Of a stretch of DNA of 60,283 bases, positions 28,531-40,747 are shown piece after piece. A model generated the notes under the pieces. It had not been told where the DNA came from. It worked only from the letters and a program-made list of their open reading frames with translations, and made no database searches. The position numbers and the translations under genes are program-made. Every line of letters starts with the position of its first letter. Positions within the stretch are counted from its first letter, which is position 1. The stretch covers positions 1-60,283 of the forward strand of contig NDFF03000152.1 in assembly GCA_002150815.3 (NCBI GenBank), read 5' to 3'. Source of the stretch: Grammothele lineata. Lineage: Eukaryota > Basidiomycota > Agaricomycetes > Polyporales > Polyporaceae.

Positions 28531-31500
28531 CTCACAGCGGGCGCGCTCCGAGGACGGCGCGCCGCCGCCCCGTGCACGGTGCGCGGCCACCGCTTCGTCA
28601 ACTCCAACCTAGATTTGCGTCCCGTTTTGGGCAGCGGGAACCCCAGCCGCGCCGAGAGCGGCTGCCTGCGTGAGCCTGTAGGCTGCAGGCACTGCACGTC
28701 CGCGGCGTTGGCCGCGGACTGTCAGGGCGTCGCACCGCCTCACCCCTCCCGGTCTGCCAGGCTGGGCCTCGGGCCCCCAGGCACGCTGTATGTAGCGTCG
28801 CTCGGATTCGCGCGCGAGCGGCTGAGTGACGAGCGGCTTTCGTCCATGCGGCCGGCTGCATCGGAGCAGTGGCTGTCGGTGTTCCGAGTCGCTCGCGCGA
28901 CGTATGCAGCGCGGTGGTGGCATCGTTGAATGATGTTCGCGCACAGCGCCGTCGTCGCGGACAAGGGCACCTCCAAGACTGGCGCACTCGGACGATCCAC
29001 ACACCGGCGCTGGGGTGTGTCACTGTCGACTCGAAGGCCATCGCCATCGCCTCCGGCGGCCATCGCGCGATGCACCACCTATCGCTGGTCCGACCGTGTC
29101 TCCCTACGTCTACACGCGACTACGCCTACGTCAGCCACCAGTGTTCACAGTTTGCAGCGCACAAGCACTGCACTGCACGGTCGATCTCGGCGGGGCGGCT
29201 GCTAAGCCCCACCCTGCCGTCGGCCGTCCCGGGCGAGGCTCGCCCGCCGCCGCCGCCGCCGCCGCCGCCGCCATAGCGGCTGAACGTCGCGTCAACCGCC
29301 ATCTCCGCGCCCACGGCCCCTCGTCCTCCGCCCCGTCTGCTGATCTGGTCCATCGTGTGGGCAGGAAAGTGATCAGTACTATATCATTAACATCGCGATT
29401 GGGCGCGACGGCGGGGGCGATCCATCTGGTATTTCGAGCCGGCGAAGGGCTCTGCCACCGGACGTATCGTGTGCCTGGCAATACGAGCCGTTCCCACCGT
29501 GTGCCCTGGGCGGCGGGGGCTGCGCGAGTTGTGGGCACGAAGGCGCGGCTGTCGGGTAATACTCTGTATGGTAATCGTTTCTTACCGGTCTGCAAAGGAT
29601 GTATTTTCTTGTCTGGGTTAGGTGAACAGCAGGGCGCGACGGTGGCGCAAGAGTTGTCGGTTGCTGGCTTTCTAAAATTCGACGTTCGTGCTGTAACAGA
29701 AGATATTACTTAGGGCGTATGCTGTCTAAACGGTGGGTATATGCGCTCCATTTTGCGGTGCGTTCAGCCGTTACTCGACTTTCTATGCGACCCGGGACTC
29801 CAACTACTTTACCCCTCCAGGATCGTCAACAAATGAACGCACTTCGAGGTATATGCGCTCGTCTCTCTAAGCGCCCCCTGCCCGAACGCTTGCGGCTCGC
29901 GCGGAACGCCTCCTGCTCGCCGCATATCGCGGATCCTCGACCATCCCCGCCATCTGTTTACGGTGCCGCCACCGTGTCGTCCCGTCCTTCTCCTCCTAGC
30001 GCCCCCAGCACTGAACCCCGAGCCCAGAGTCCGACCCCGCACGTCGATAGGACCCGAACTGCCCAGCGCCGCCCGCGCGCGACACAGCTCCCCGGCACGC
30101 ATCACCCGTTCGCAGCGCGCGCCAGGAGCTGTCGGGGCGGCGGCTCGCCGTCGAGCTCCCCGGCCGGTGTTGAATGTAAGTACGCTCGTTGATCCACTCG
30201 CGCCCGTTCGACCGCAGGATCAAATGGCGGCCTCGAGGCGCTGCGGCTGTGCTGTATGCTTCTTCTCGTCCGCCGGGCTGCGTCCGGGCGTCTGCGCGTC
30301 TCCGACGAGTCAGCCGCCACGGTCGAACGCGAACGTTAAGGTTGGCCTCAGCTGCTTTGTTACAGATTCGGCTTGCCTGCGTCATCACTCCCGTGAGGGA
30401 GCGGCCATGCGTTGAGAGGAGGTGAGTTCGCGTCCTCTGTTCGCCACGGTTCATACGTATCACTCAAACGGCTTGTTCACGCCGTGCTGTTCACTAGATA
30501 CCCGGCGAGTGATATATAACACTGAAGTGCGCCCGGAATGTCTGAGCTTCCGCGATGTGCTCGTCGAGCCGCTATGCGACGCACTCGACCTATGCAGCGT
30601 CTCTGATACGACCGTCGTTATCGACCGATTGTCAAGGGCTTCCAGCGTTCCGGCAGATATGGAGAAAGTGGCCGCGCAGTGAAGGTCATTAAGATCTCCA
30701 GCGCTTCTCGGACCCATCTTTCAATTTCAGGTTCGTCCATTTGGCTTGGTATTCTTTCAACCACACGTTCTAATACCTCGGCAGCGTCATGCAAAACATA
30801 TTAACCCCTGGGCGTATCGCTGCGAGCGACATGACCGTCGACATACGGTATAGTCTTCCGCGCACTCGAGGTGTTCGCGCTGGCCCTAACTCTCCATTCA
30901 ATGGCCAAGCATGTACCTCACCTCTGCCTTTCAGCGTAATCACGTACTAGGGCCATCTCATGACTCTCCGGCGCTAGCTCTTGCCGCACCTCTCTGCCCA
31001 TGCTCAGATCTACAGCGGGTCCCACACGCCCATGCCTCCGCATTTTGAGGTTTGTGGCACCTATCGGGTCAGTGTCTTTTTCCCGTCTCGGTCCACGCTA
31101 CTGATCCGCACCTCCACGCGCCTCCCAGCTCGCCCACACGGCGCACGACTGCGCTCGCGCAAGGTTCACAAAAGACCTGGCTCAAACATCGTGCCTCCTG
31201 TCGAGAGGATCACGCGCACCGCCCCGCGCCCGACAAGTGCACCGGCCCTGCGCCGTATGAGCTCCTCCTCTCCCCCCGCCGGCACTCCGGTCGTACGTAA
31301 CTACAAAACGCGTCGACAGCGCTATGGCGCACGTCCAACCGCTGCAGCCACTATCGTCACACCCGTAGGTGCTGCGTGCTCTGCAGTGCTAGTTCTAGCG
31401 GTAAGTAGCGGCGTTTCCCGTCTCCTGCTACCGTTACTTAGCGGCTCTCTACTGCCAGACTCCGGACACCACCGGCGCTGGCGGGGTTTAGTCCGCCACG

Positions 31501-34500
31501 AGGCTCTCACCTGCGCCATCGGCGGGTCACGTCGCCTCCTCCTCCTTTCCCCTCCCTCCATCCTTTCCGCTTCTGCGGCCCCCGCATTCTCCACTGGCGG
31601 CAAACACACGGCGGCTGAGGAACCGCACGGCGGATTCTGCGGCGTGCGCGGACACTTCGGGCGCCGTCGCTCAAGTCCGCAGGTGGACGTGTACGTGGCC
31701 GACGCACACTCCAATTTAGGCGCGTGGCGATTCGTATACAGACCTTCCCCGCCTTCCCGTCTTCGACTTCGCCTCACCGTCGTCTTTCCGCCCTGTCCCG
31801 GGACCAGACTGTGCGCCCGAGGCTCAAGGCCGAAGTCCGAAGCCCGAGGGGAGGTTCCCGAAGGGCGAAGGCGGGCGGGCCTGCTACAACGTGTTCTCCG
31901 CGCGGCGCGACCGCGCTCCGACGCTCGCCCCTCGCCTTGGCGCACACGTCCACAGGACCCTGCCAACTGGTGCGAGGAGCATAGCGCCCGTGTGCAGCTC
32001 TACCCGCTCCCAATCCGTCTCTGGCAAGCATCCTTGTCCTCCGTCAAGCTCAAGCTCGACGCCCCCTCGCGCCCGACCCTAGCATGCCGCCGCCCACGCC
32101 GACCCACTCCGCCCTGCCGCCGGCCGCACTATCGTCTCCCCACGTCCAGGTGCGCGCTGCGATGCTTGAATAGGCCAAGTGCGGCGTCGCACGACGCACG
32201 CCGCCCCCAGAGTCTCCTGACCCCCCTGGGCTGACGTGCCGGTGCTTCGCCCACGGAGGGCGCGGCATGCGCGTGTTCAGCCCAGTTGACCGCCGCGCCC
32301 GGCGCCCGCTCTGGATCAGCATCGACGTCCTCGCGCAGGGCGGAGGTCTAACCTTGTTCGACCGGGGCTTGGGGCGCGGGGCGCGGACTCGAGCTTGGGG
32401 CTCGGGCGACGGCGCGCGATGCTGCGACCCTGGGCCGACGAATGTGCGCACTTGCGCGTTGTGCTTGGCTCCTGGCCGTTCGCGCCAGGGCCTGCGGTTC
32501 TGCAGTGCGGGCATTGCGCGTCCCTCGCGGTCCTGGTGCGGTGCGCAGCGGCCCGCATCAAAGAGGCGTAATGTCGCTCGCCGGTGGTGGACGAGTCACC
32601 TCATCCGCTGAGCATGTCTTCTGTCTTACGCTGCGTCTGGGGCGCTGGTCCGACGTCGCTGCCGTCAGACTGCTTCCCAATTCCGTATGGTCCTACTTTG
32701 CGGTCTGGAGATCTCGCCTCCTGCTCTGCCTGCTGTTGTACCCGCAGACTCTAGAGGATCGCCGCGGGGATTCGGACTGCTAGTTCTCTGCGGCCATGGG
32801 CAGACCGAGCGACCTGCGCCGTGGTAGCCTGCACCCGAGGCCTACGATCGTCACCGATCGCGCCTGGCTCGCACGCCTCTCAAGACGCCACGAGGCCGGG
32901 CGGCAGGACGACCCGCGCACTGCTCCCGCGCAGCGCGCGCCCGCCTCGAGGCCGCCGCGGGAACCGCGCCCAAGCCGTCCCCCTTCGTCCGTCTCCTCGG
33001 GACGGCGGCCTCCCGCGAGCCCGTTTGGCCGTGTGCCCCTGCTGGCGCGCGGGCTGCTGGGGGTGCTGGGGGGTCGGAGGAGGTCATCTGCCCGCCGCAC
33101 CGACGATTATCAATCTATCGGTGACGTGATGGGCGGGCTTCGCGAGAGCGCGGGGGGCGCATTGTCCGCGCGTGCGCGCCGCCGCGCCGTACGTGCCTTG
33201 TGACCCTTGCCTGATCGAGAGCAAGGGCCGAGCTACGCCTTGCGCATGCTGCGTGTGCGAAGCCTGTTTGGCGTCTCTGGCGAAGATGCTGGTGCTGAGG
33301 TAGGACAAGTGCGTACTAGTGTACCGGGAGGTGCTAGCGTGCTGACGGTCTTCCGTGGTCGCGTCCGAGGAGAGGCAAATGACCACTGGCGCGGTGAGTC
33401 TCATTACAGTACACTCTATGGAATTTATTTGCCGCTGGCCGCAAACCGTCGTGAGCGAGCGTGTAGTGACTGCCTGCAACTGGTACGGCTGCGGCTATAC
33501 TGAAACGTTTGGTACGTCAGTCTATATGCATCATGTGCAGGCTATCATGCTAATCGGCATCTCTTACGTGCCCTCGTATTGACCACTCTCAGGAGTTGAG
33601 ATGCTGCAGTCGTCTGCCTTGAGGAGTTATTACCGTAATCGTCGGCTAGAAGTTCTTCCTCGGTATGTTCAAATGGCCTTCGTACGGGTAATGCTTCCTA
33701 TGACGAAAGCGACTTCGGATTCGCTCGCCGAGCGGAAACATGATAGCCTGATATGAGTATCGTATGTGATACTTGCCCGGTAAATTACGGTCAAGTTCAA
33801 CTGCCTACGCTATACGGATAGTCAGCGGACACAACGGCACCAACCTCGTTTAACTGATAGAAGTACGGGGGTAGTCTTAGCTCTTACGTCTTACTCAGTG
33901 TTGCTTGACAGTATATCCTAGCCCAGAAAGCGACTCGGAGGTGGGAGCCTGGGTAATTGACGTGAGGATAAGTGCGAGGTCTCGGGAAGGAGAAAAGAGA
34001 ATCGGCGCAACCCCTAGACCCGTACGCCGGATTTTTTTAACGACCGTCGACTTGGAGTGAGAGGGCGAATGGTATCTCTGGGTAGATGTTGCCAATCGAT
34101 CCTGATGATGCGCCGGCCACTATAACCACAAGAATTAGTAAGTAACCCGAGAGGTCATATAGCCAGTGATTTTGTTCGACGCCGTTGTAGGGCTTGCGAT
34201 TGCCCGGAAATTATTCAGCTAATAGGCTTCCTGACCTTGAAGCTCACTTCTGAAACCAACTATACTGCATGAATGGAGTGGGCGAATGGGGTCGATATTC
34301 CGCTCGAAACGATCAATAGGTACTGAGCGTGCGGATGCCTATTACAGCACGTGCCGGATTTCTTTGTCACCACTGATGACTAATGCTCAATCGAGATCAT
34401 CGATCATAAGCGACCACGTGGCACCAACGTGACGAGACTGGCGATTCTCACCAGCTCGGACACATCGGCTTTCGCTCTCAACCGTCGTTCTGGGAAGCTA

Positions 34501-34744
34501 CTTAGGGGCCTCGCAATACACGCCGTTGGATCCTCGTGGCGCGTGCCGAAGAAGTTCTTTAAACCTGAAACCATTCTCGTCATTGGAGGCCGAGTGCACT
34601 TTCGCATTTTTCCGGCGTCAGTGGCTGCAATCGGCGGTTGTCGCCGTCGACGGTCGTCCTATCTCAGTACGACGCTTTAGGTGTTCACGGTATATCTCGA
34701 CCACGTTGACTCTTATTCTATGCGTTACTGACTTGTGCGCGCAG
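28531..34744. other. Gene-poor region upstream of the F-box gene
   Basis: About 6.2 kb in which I recognise no gene on either strand. GC falls gradually from the desert on the left to a more normal composition after about 33.3 kb, where stop codons are frequent in all frames. A (CCG)n microsatellite lies at 29246-29274. Open frames such as 30981-32234 plus and 28609-29047 minus overlap each other and have no domain or consistent splice structure. The last 1.1 kb (33.6-34.7 kb) is relatively A/T-rich and is the likely promoter side of the F-box gene. Confidence 0.5.
29246..29274. repeat. CCG trinucleotide microsatellite
   Basis: A run of about nine CCG/GCC units, in a region without a supported gene. 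Confidence 0.85.
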
Positions 34745-36265
34745 ATGAGCTATACACCGGAGTCGATGGGGTCGTTTTTACCCCACGATGTGATCTTGCA
34801 CGTCATGTCATATCTCCCCCTCACCGAGATATCCGCCATGATGCGAATGGATCGCGCTCTATACAACCATGCCGCAAGTTTGATGTTACAGGACGAAGTT
34901 GTTCTTTCAGACAGCGCGACAGTGCACTCCTTTCTTCGCTTCATGTCAGCGGGCGAGGACTGCCATCGCACTCGCATTCCTCTCAAACTTCGATTCAGCA
35001 TGGAGAAACCCCTCACCCCAGAAGTTGGAAGGATGTTGAGCGAATTCCTGCGCGCACACGTGAACAGCCTTGTCATACGTGCCCTTACCATCTTGTATAC
35101 CGATGTTCTACTCAGCTCAGGCCCCTTCCTCTCTAAGGCGTTCGCGAATATCCTTACACACACTACCCACCTCCACCTGACGGGTCTCCGGAACTACGGA
35201 ATTGTTCTCCTCAAACCTCTGTGCTCAGGACCTCTCTGCTCCGCTCACATCTCCGTATATCTACCAACCGACGACGACGCATACATGCCTCACTCCGTAC
35301 TCTCCAAGATCAACAGTTTGAACGTCCTCAAAGAACTCCTTCCTTTCCGCGATACCCTTTCTACACTCGTTCTTACGCCGCCACTCGAACGACATGTCGC
35401 CGATCTACCTTTAGGAACATGCTTTCCAAACGTGCGCGAACTCACACTCCGCCACTATCTTCTCCCCGAGCCCCAACCCTGGGTGCGCTTGTTTCCAGCC
35501 GTGACTACATTCGCGCTCAACGACCGTGACTCGCGGAACTCGATGGATATGGAAGATAGCTCCGACCTTGCCCGCGATTTCAACATCGAAGCGCAGACAA
35601 TAGACAACGTCGGTACATGGCGTTCTCTGGAGCGTGTGCATGGACGGATGTCGGACCTCTACGCGCTGGGGTTCGGGGCCTCTCCGGAATGGACGCCACG
35701 CAGGGTCGATGTCATCCACGATGGAGGGAGCATGGAGTACCTCCTCGCGATCCTTGGAGAAGGAAGAGACCTGGACCTCCGTCTTGAGATGGACTCCGCG
35801 CACAGCTTTTTGTACACGGATGTCGCCAGGGCAATTGCGCACCCGGAGAACAAATTCTCTCTTGCAAGGCTAGAGCTCTCGTTGGGGAAACTTGAACAGT
35901 CCGAATTTCGAACGGTACTAGTGCGTCCCACGACACTACATGTTCGGTGTTGATATTGACGCGATGTTCCTGCGGCTTTACAGTGTTCGATGGTTGAGAT
36001 CGCTGCGAGCACGCATCCGCTACGCTCCTTCATCATCAACGTTCCGTACGCGTGGCATGCTGTGCACCACGATTGGCCAGAGGAGCCTTACAACCCTCCT
36101 GAATCATGGGAGGACCCACGTATGGCGGCAACGCATGCGCCGGCGGTTCTGGATGCCGCTAGAAAGCTACTGTCCGCTGGAAATATGCTGGAGACCGTGG
36201 AACTCGATTTACGGTGGGCGTGCCCTTGCCATATCACTATGCCTCCCGTACGCATGCGTAGATAG
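34745..36265 (+). CDS. F-box protein
   Basis: Two exons (34745-35914 and 35984-36265) give 483 residues. The N terminus MSYTPESMGSFLPHDVILHV continues into MSYLPLTEISAMMRMDRALY, the LPxDVxxHVxxYL...C/M pattern of an F-box that binds Skp1 in SCF ubiquitin ligases. The remainder has leucine-rich, LRR-like segments (FPNVRELTLRHYLLPEPQPW, FSLARLELSLGKLEQSEFRT) typical of the large basidiomycete F-box/LRR families with unknown targets. I chose the start at 34745 because the F-box begins a few residues later. An in-frame extension back to 34526 exists but follows an acceptor-like CGCGCAG, so an upstream non-coding exon is possible. The intron is in phase 0. Confidence 0.82.
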
Positions 36266-36684
36266 TTGAAACGGAAGTGCAGGTAGAGAGGGGGTGTGAG
36301 GTTCATTGTGTGTTTCCATCCTATTGATTCGCACTGCTCAAGCTTCGAGGTCATTACTGGACTGCTGACTTGTAAGCCGGCTAATCAAGAAAGTGATCGC
36401 GTCACAAAGAGGTAATTACATAGGGCAGCGCCCCCAAAATCACCATACACCTAGTGCTGGCGTCGTCTCAACTTCCCCGTCATCCTGACCAGCCCACGAT
36501 CCGCACTCCGCTCCGCATTCCGAGTGCTTGAACAACCGAACGGTTGTATAACATACTCTTGTAGAGAGGCATTATGTAGTATTCAAGTGCTTTTGGAGCA
36601 CCGCGGCACGATACGCGCGCGCGGCGACGTCAGACTCTCGTCCTTAACGTTAACACAGCGCGAGCGCAAAAGTGCGGCACGCGC
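36266..36684. other. Short intergenic region between converging genes
   Basis: The shared 3' flank of the F-box gene (plus) and the GH92 gene (minus). Nothing else is visible. Confidence 0.6.
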
Positions 36685-39600
36685 TCAGAGCTCGTCATGC
36701 TCGTACCTCGTGTCATCCTGTCCCGTCTGCCCGTTCAAGTCCCGAGTCACCGTCAGCTACCTCTCACAACACAGAACACAGAACACAACGCAAAGAGAAC
36801 TTACGAGGGTCCCGGACGCCCACGCCTGCGGCGTCGCGCTCATCTCGAACTCGATCGTCCCTCCGCGCGAGATGTCGTTGTGCTTGAGGATGGGGCTGTC
36901 GAGCGCCTGACCGTTCACGCGCACGCTCTTGATGTACGGCTTCGAGGGCGCCCCGGGGGAGGAGATGACGAGCGGGGTGGGGGCGTCGGGGAGGTCAAGT
37001 GTAACTTTGTCGAAGAACGGGCTGACGGGAGTGTGTGAGCGTGCAGAATCTACGTACGGCGGAAAGAGGAAGAGCGCGCACGTTCCGATCACGTACTCGG
37101 CCGAGACGGGGTCGACGGGGTAGAACCCAAGTGCGCTGAAGACGTACCACGCACTCATCTGGCCGCAGTCCTCGTTCTGTAAACCCACGCACAAGCGCAA
37201 AATCAGCGTCAGAGAAGCACAAGAGCGAAGACGAGGGGGAGGCGTACACCGGAGAGACCGTTGACGGAGTTGTTGTAGTTGTCGCGCGCGACCTCGCGGA
37301 TGCGGGACTGGGACTTGGACGCGGCGCCCGCGAGGGAGTAGAGGTACGGAATGTGGTGCGAAGGCTACAGGAAAGAATGATGAGCGCTACAACTCACGGT
37401 GTGTTCGGACTCTGAGGAAATGTACTTCGTTCGTGTGATCGTTATGCCCTGTACGCTCCGCGTCAGCGTCCAAACCCACAACACCAAGAACACAGGAAAA
37501 CACCGACCTCCATCAAAATGCTCGTCCAAAAACTCCACAAACTCTTTCTCCCCGCCCCTCCTCTCGATGAGCGCAGGAACGTCATGCACCACATCGAACG
37601 TATACGCCCACATGTCGCCCTCTGTCCAGCCCGCGTCCTGGCCCGCCCACGCCCCGCTTGCGTTGCGCGCCTCCATGAACCCGGTGGCGTTGTTGAAGAT
37701 CGTGAAGGGGGCGGAGAAGGCGCGCGCGCGGAAGCGGGCGGCGTCGGTGGTGTGATTAAGCGCGGTTGCGAGCGCGGAGAGGGCGTAGTCGTCGTCTGCG
37801 CGCACGCAGTAGTGAGCTGCTCAGAGCGGGCGGAGGGAAGGAGGAGGGAGAAGACGTACATGCATAGTCGAGCGTGCGCGAGGCAGCCTCGGAGTGGATG
37901 TCGGACGCAACCCAGCCGTCGGTCTCGTACACTGAGGAGAGGCCCGCGCGAACTTCGTACCCGACGTTCTGCGCGCCGCCCTATCAGTCAACCAACGACC
38001 ATCCATGTCCCCGCGCTGACGCACCTCTTCTCTGTCAAAGTACCTGTGGATAGGAGTGGTTCACCTATGGGTGGGGATGGTACAATTGCAGAACGTACGA
38101 AGTGTTCCAGTCGTTCTCTGGCGGGACAGTCGCGTCCTTGTACACGGCCGCGTACGCGGTGTCGAGGTCGAAGCCGCGGATGCCCTTGACGACCGCCTCG
38201 GCGACGAGCGAGTCCGCGTGTGTCCCGACCTACCCAACACATGAGTCGCTGTTATTCAATTCGACACACGAGCTGACTGACCATGATGTTCGTTTCTAGT
38301 CGTGCATGTGAGCTTCTCCATTACCAGTGAACGAGAAGGCGAACTTACCGACGATGTTCTTCCACATCGGCAACCACCCGCCCTACCCCACATACTCCAG
38401 TTACACGAGCGTATCAACATTTTCGGTGCTGACTTACCTCGACATAGTCCTGCAGCATGCTTTGGACCATCCCAGGGATGCGTTCCGGGGCGAGCAGGAT
38501 CTGCCATGCCCACTCGGCGCGGAACGTGTCCTAGTCAACACAGAGAGCGTCAGTGCCGTTCAGGGTGTGGAGCGTTCACGCCGTACCCAGATGGAGTAGC
38601 CGGTGTAGGACTCGCCCTCGTGGACAGTGTCGTCGTAACCCGAGTAGTACTTGCCGTCCTCGCTCTGTTCATAAGGGTACTGTAACGGAGTCAGCGACAG
38701 ATTTAAAGCGAATAAGCTGACGGTCTTACCTGCAGCGTGTGGAAGATGCCGGTGTAGAAGATCTCGCGCTGCTCCTCGTCCGCGCCCTCAATTTGGACGC
38801 GGTCGAGCTTCTCTGCCCACGCCGCGCGCGTCTTCTGCGCCGTCTCCTCCAAGCTCGTCCCATCTGAGATCTCCGTATCGAGATTCTTCCTCGCCTGCTC
38901 AACCGAGATGAACGACACCCCAACACGGACGTTCACCACCTCCGTTCCCTGCGCAAACCTCGCGTATGCAGACAGCAGCGCGCCCGACCCGCTCCCCTCT
39001 CCCTCATTAAGCGTGCCGTTCTGTGCCGTACCGAAACTCTCGAAGGGCGCGTCGAACCGCGCGCAGAAGTACCCCGCGAAGGACGGCGCTGGGCTGGGGC
39101 CGATAATGAAGTCCTGGCGCTCGGGGTTGCGTCCCGATATCTCGCGCGCGGCGGGGTCGACGGTGATGTCCCCAAGTGGGAAGGTGAGGTTCGAGGGGTC
39201 GTCGGAGCCCAAGACGAACGCGCGGGTGGCCTCGACGAGGACGTACGGCTGGGCGGTGTCGGAGAAGGTGAAGCGGAGGTGGCCGACGCGAGACGCTGGC
39301 GATGACGTCAGCGAAGCTCACAGACGGATACACAAAGATGGAGAGAGCGCGGCTCACTGGCGGACTGCTCTGCGTGGATCGTGCCACCCTCGATGGCGTC
39401 CATGAGGACGGAATAGTAGCTCGCGGTCGCGATCTCGTTCGCGTGCTTGAAGGGCATGCCGCGCTCCTCGAATACAGGGCGCACGCGGCCGGCTCCAGGA
39501 GAGACGATCGCGGGGCCGCTCTCGCCCATCCAGATCGCGGGCTGGTGCGTGCCCTGGAAGCCATGAACGTGGGTGTCTGTATAGTTGTAGGGCGTGACGG

Positions 39601-39894
39601 AGACGTAGTTTTGACGCGTCTGGGCGACCCAGCGGGTCATGGCGAAAGGCGGCGCGGTGGACGGGATCATACCCCCGGACCCGTTTGGGGAGTCGCCCCC
39701 ATTGCCTATGAACCTGGGGTACAGATATATGTTAGTGTGACTTCATCCATGCAGCGCTGAGAGTGATTCACTCACGGATCAATAGAGTCGACAGCTTTGC
39801 TCGGGGGAACAGAGAATGCAGGAGGCGCGTCACGACTGTGAAGGCGCGCGCTCGCCGCAATGGCAAGGAAAGCGAAAGTGAAGAGACGCCCCAT
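36685..39894 (-). CDS. GH92 exo-alpha-mannosidase with signal peptide and C-terminal HDEL
   Basis: Family 92 glycoside hydrolase; the family comprises calcium-dependent exo-acting alpha-mannosidases, mostly alpha-1,2. Sixteen exons: 39894-39776, 39713-39358, 39295-38730, 38679-38587, 38530-38438, 38382-38349, 38295-38282, 38229-38099, 38043-38025, 37980-37860, 37795-37508, 37448-37426, 37364-37248, 37176-37082, 37021-36805, 36726-36685. They give 775 residues with every phase consistent, including exons of 14, 19 and 23 bases. It begins with a signal peptide (MGRLFTFAFLAIAASA). Family blocks include VDSIDPFIGNGGDSPNGSGG, YSIWDTFRAEWAW, GHNDHTNEPSHHIPYLY (from about 612) and NEDCGQMSAWYVFSALGFY (from about 659). 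The last exon ends YEHDEL, the fungal ER-retention signal. An alternative acceptor at 36756 would add ten residues but keeps HDEL. This predicts an ER-resident N-glycan or glycoprotein mannosidase, not a secreted degradative enzyme. Confidence 0.9.
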
Positions 39895-40747
39895 CTCTCA
39901 GGAGCGCCAACTGCAACAGAGAAAAGAAGGCTAGGGAAAGCTGGGGCCTCCAAGCGTCGAAGGAGATGGAGGTCACCAGCTAAGTACCATTTCGACTGGG
40001 CGCTCGCTCGAAGATGCGTTCGGTTTGCGCAAGCGCGCTCGTGGCGTTACGTAGTCGCTAGCCCACGTGGCAAGTCCCACCCTCACCCACAGCGGCCAAC
40101 AGTCGACGCTTTTCTTGCTCTCGTCCACTACATCTTCCTACGCGACATTCACGCGCATTTATTAGGACTGTTTTTCTTCGCTTTCTCCATCATATCTACG
40201 GCCCGGTGTTCTGTCTTCTCGCGGCGTAACGGCATCCACCATCCGCGTGCTCGTCTCGCCATCGCGAACGGGTCACCTGCCACCGCCCCCACCGCTTCGC
40301 GACTGCCGTCTCTGTAAGTGGTCTCCTCTAGACCACCTCTTTCCCTCCTTCGTACTGTATCTACGACATCAACTCGACTTCTGTGTACTTCTCATACTCC
40401 TTATTGCCGCTTCCGGCCCAGACTGAAGCTCCTTCCTCTGGCTCGTCTCCAGACCGTCTCGTCTCTTCGCCGTCGCGCGGTATATCCTCGGCCACCATGA
40501 CCTCCTCCCGACCCGACCCGCCTGCTCATCCATCGCTCCCGCCATGATGCGCGACCGCGGCCCGCCCACTCCCGCTCGTTCGCCTTCTCTTGTCCCCGTC
40601 AACTGACCCCAGACGTGCCTTGTGCCCATGGCCCGCGCGCATGCGCCCTACCCATCGTTGGGCCTATAAGTGCTCGCGCCGTCTTGTACTTTGGCCGCGA
40701 CGCCCTCCTGCATACTTCCATACGCGCGCGGTCCGCCCCTGTGCACA
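39895..40747. promoter_or_regulatory. Divergent promoter region between GH92 and GH3 genes
   Basis: About 850 bases separate the start codons of two secretory-pathway glycosidases transcribed away from each other. The right half is pyrimidine-rich on the plus strand, and a CCTATAAGTG box (40670-40679) lies about 70 bases before the GH3 start. No specific operator can be assigned. Confidence 0.5.
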
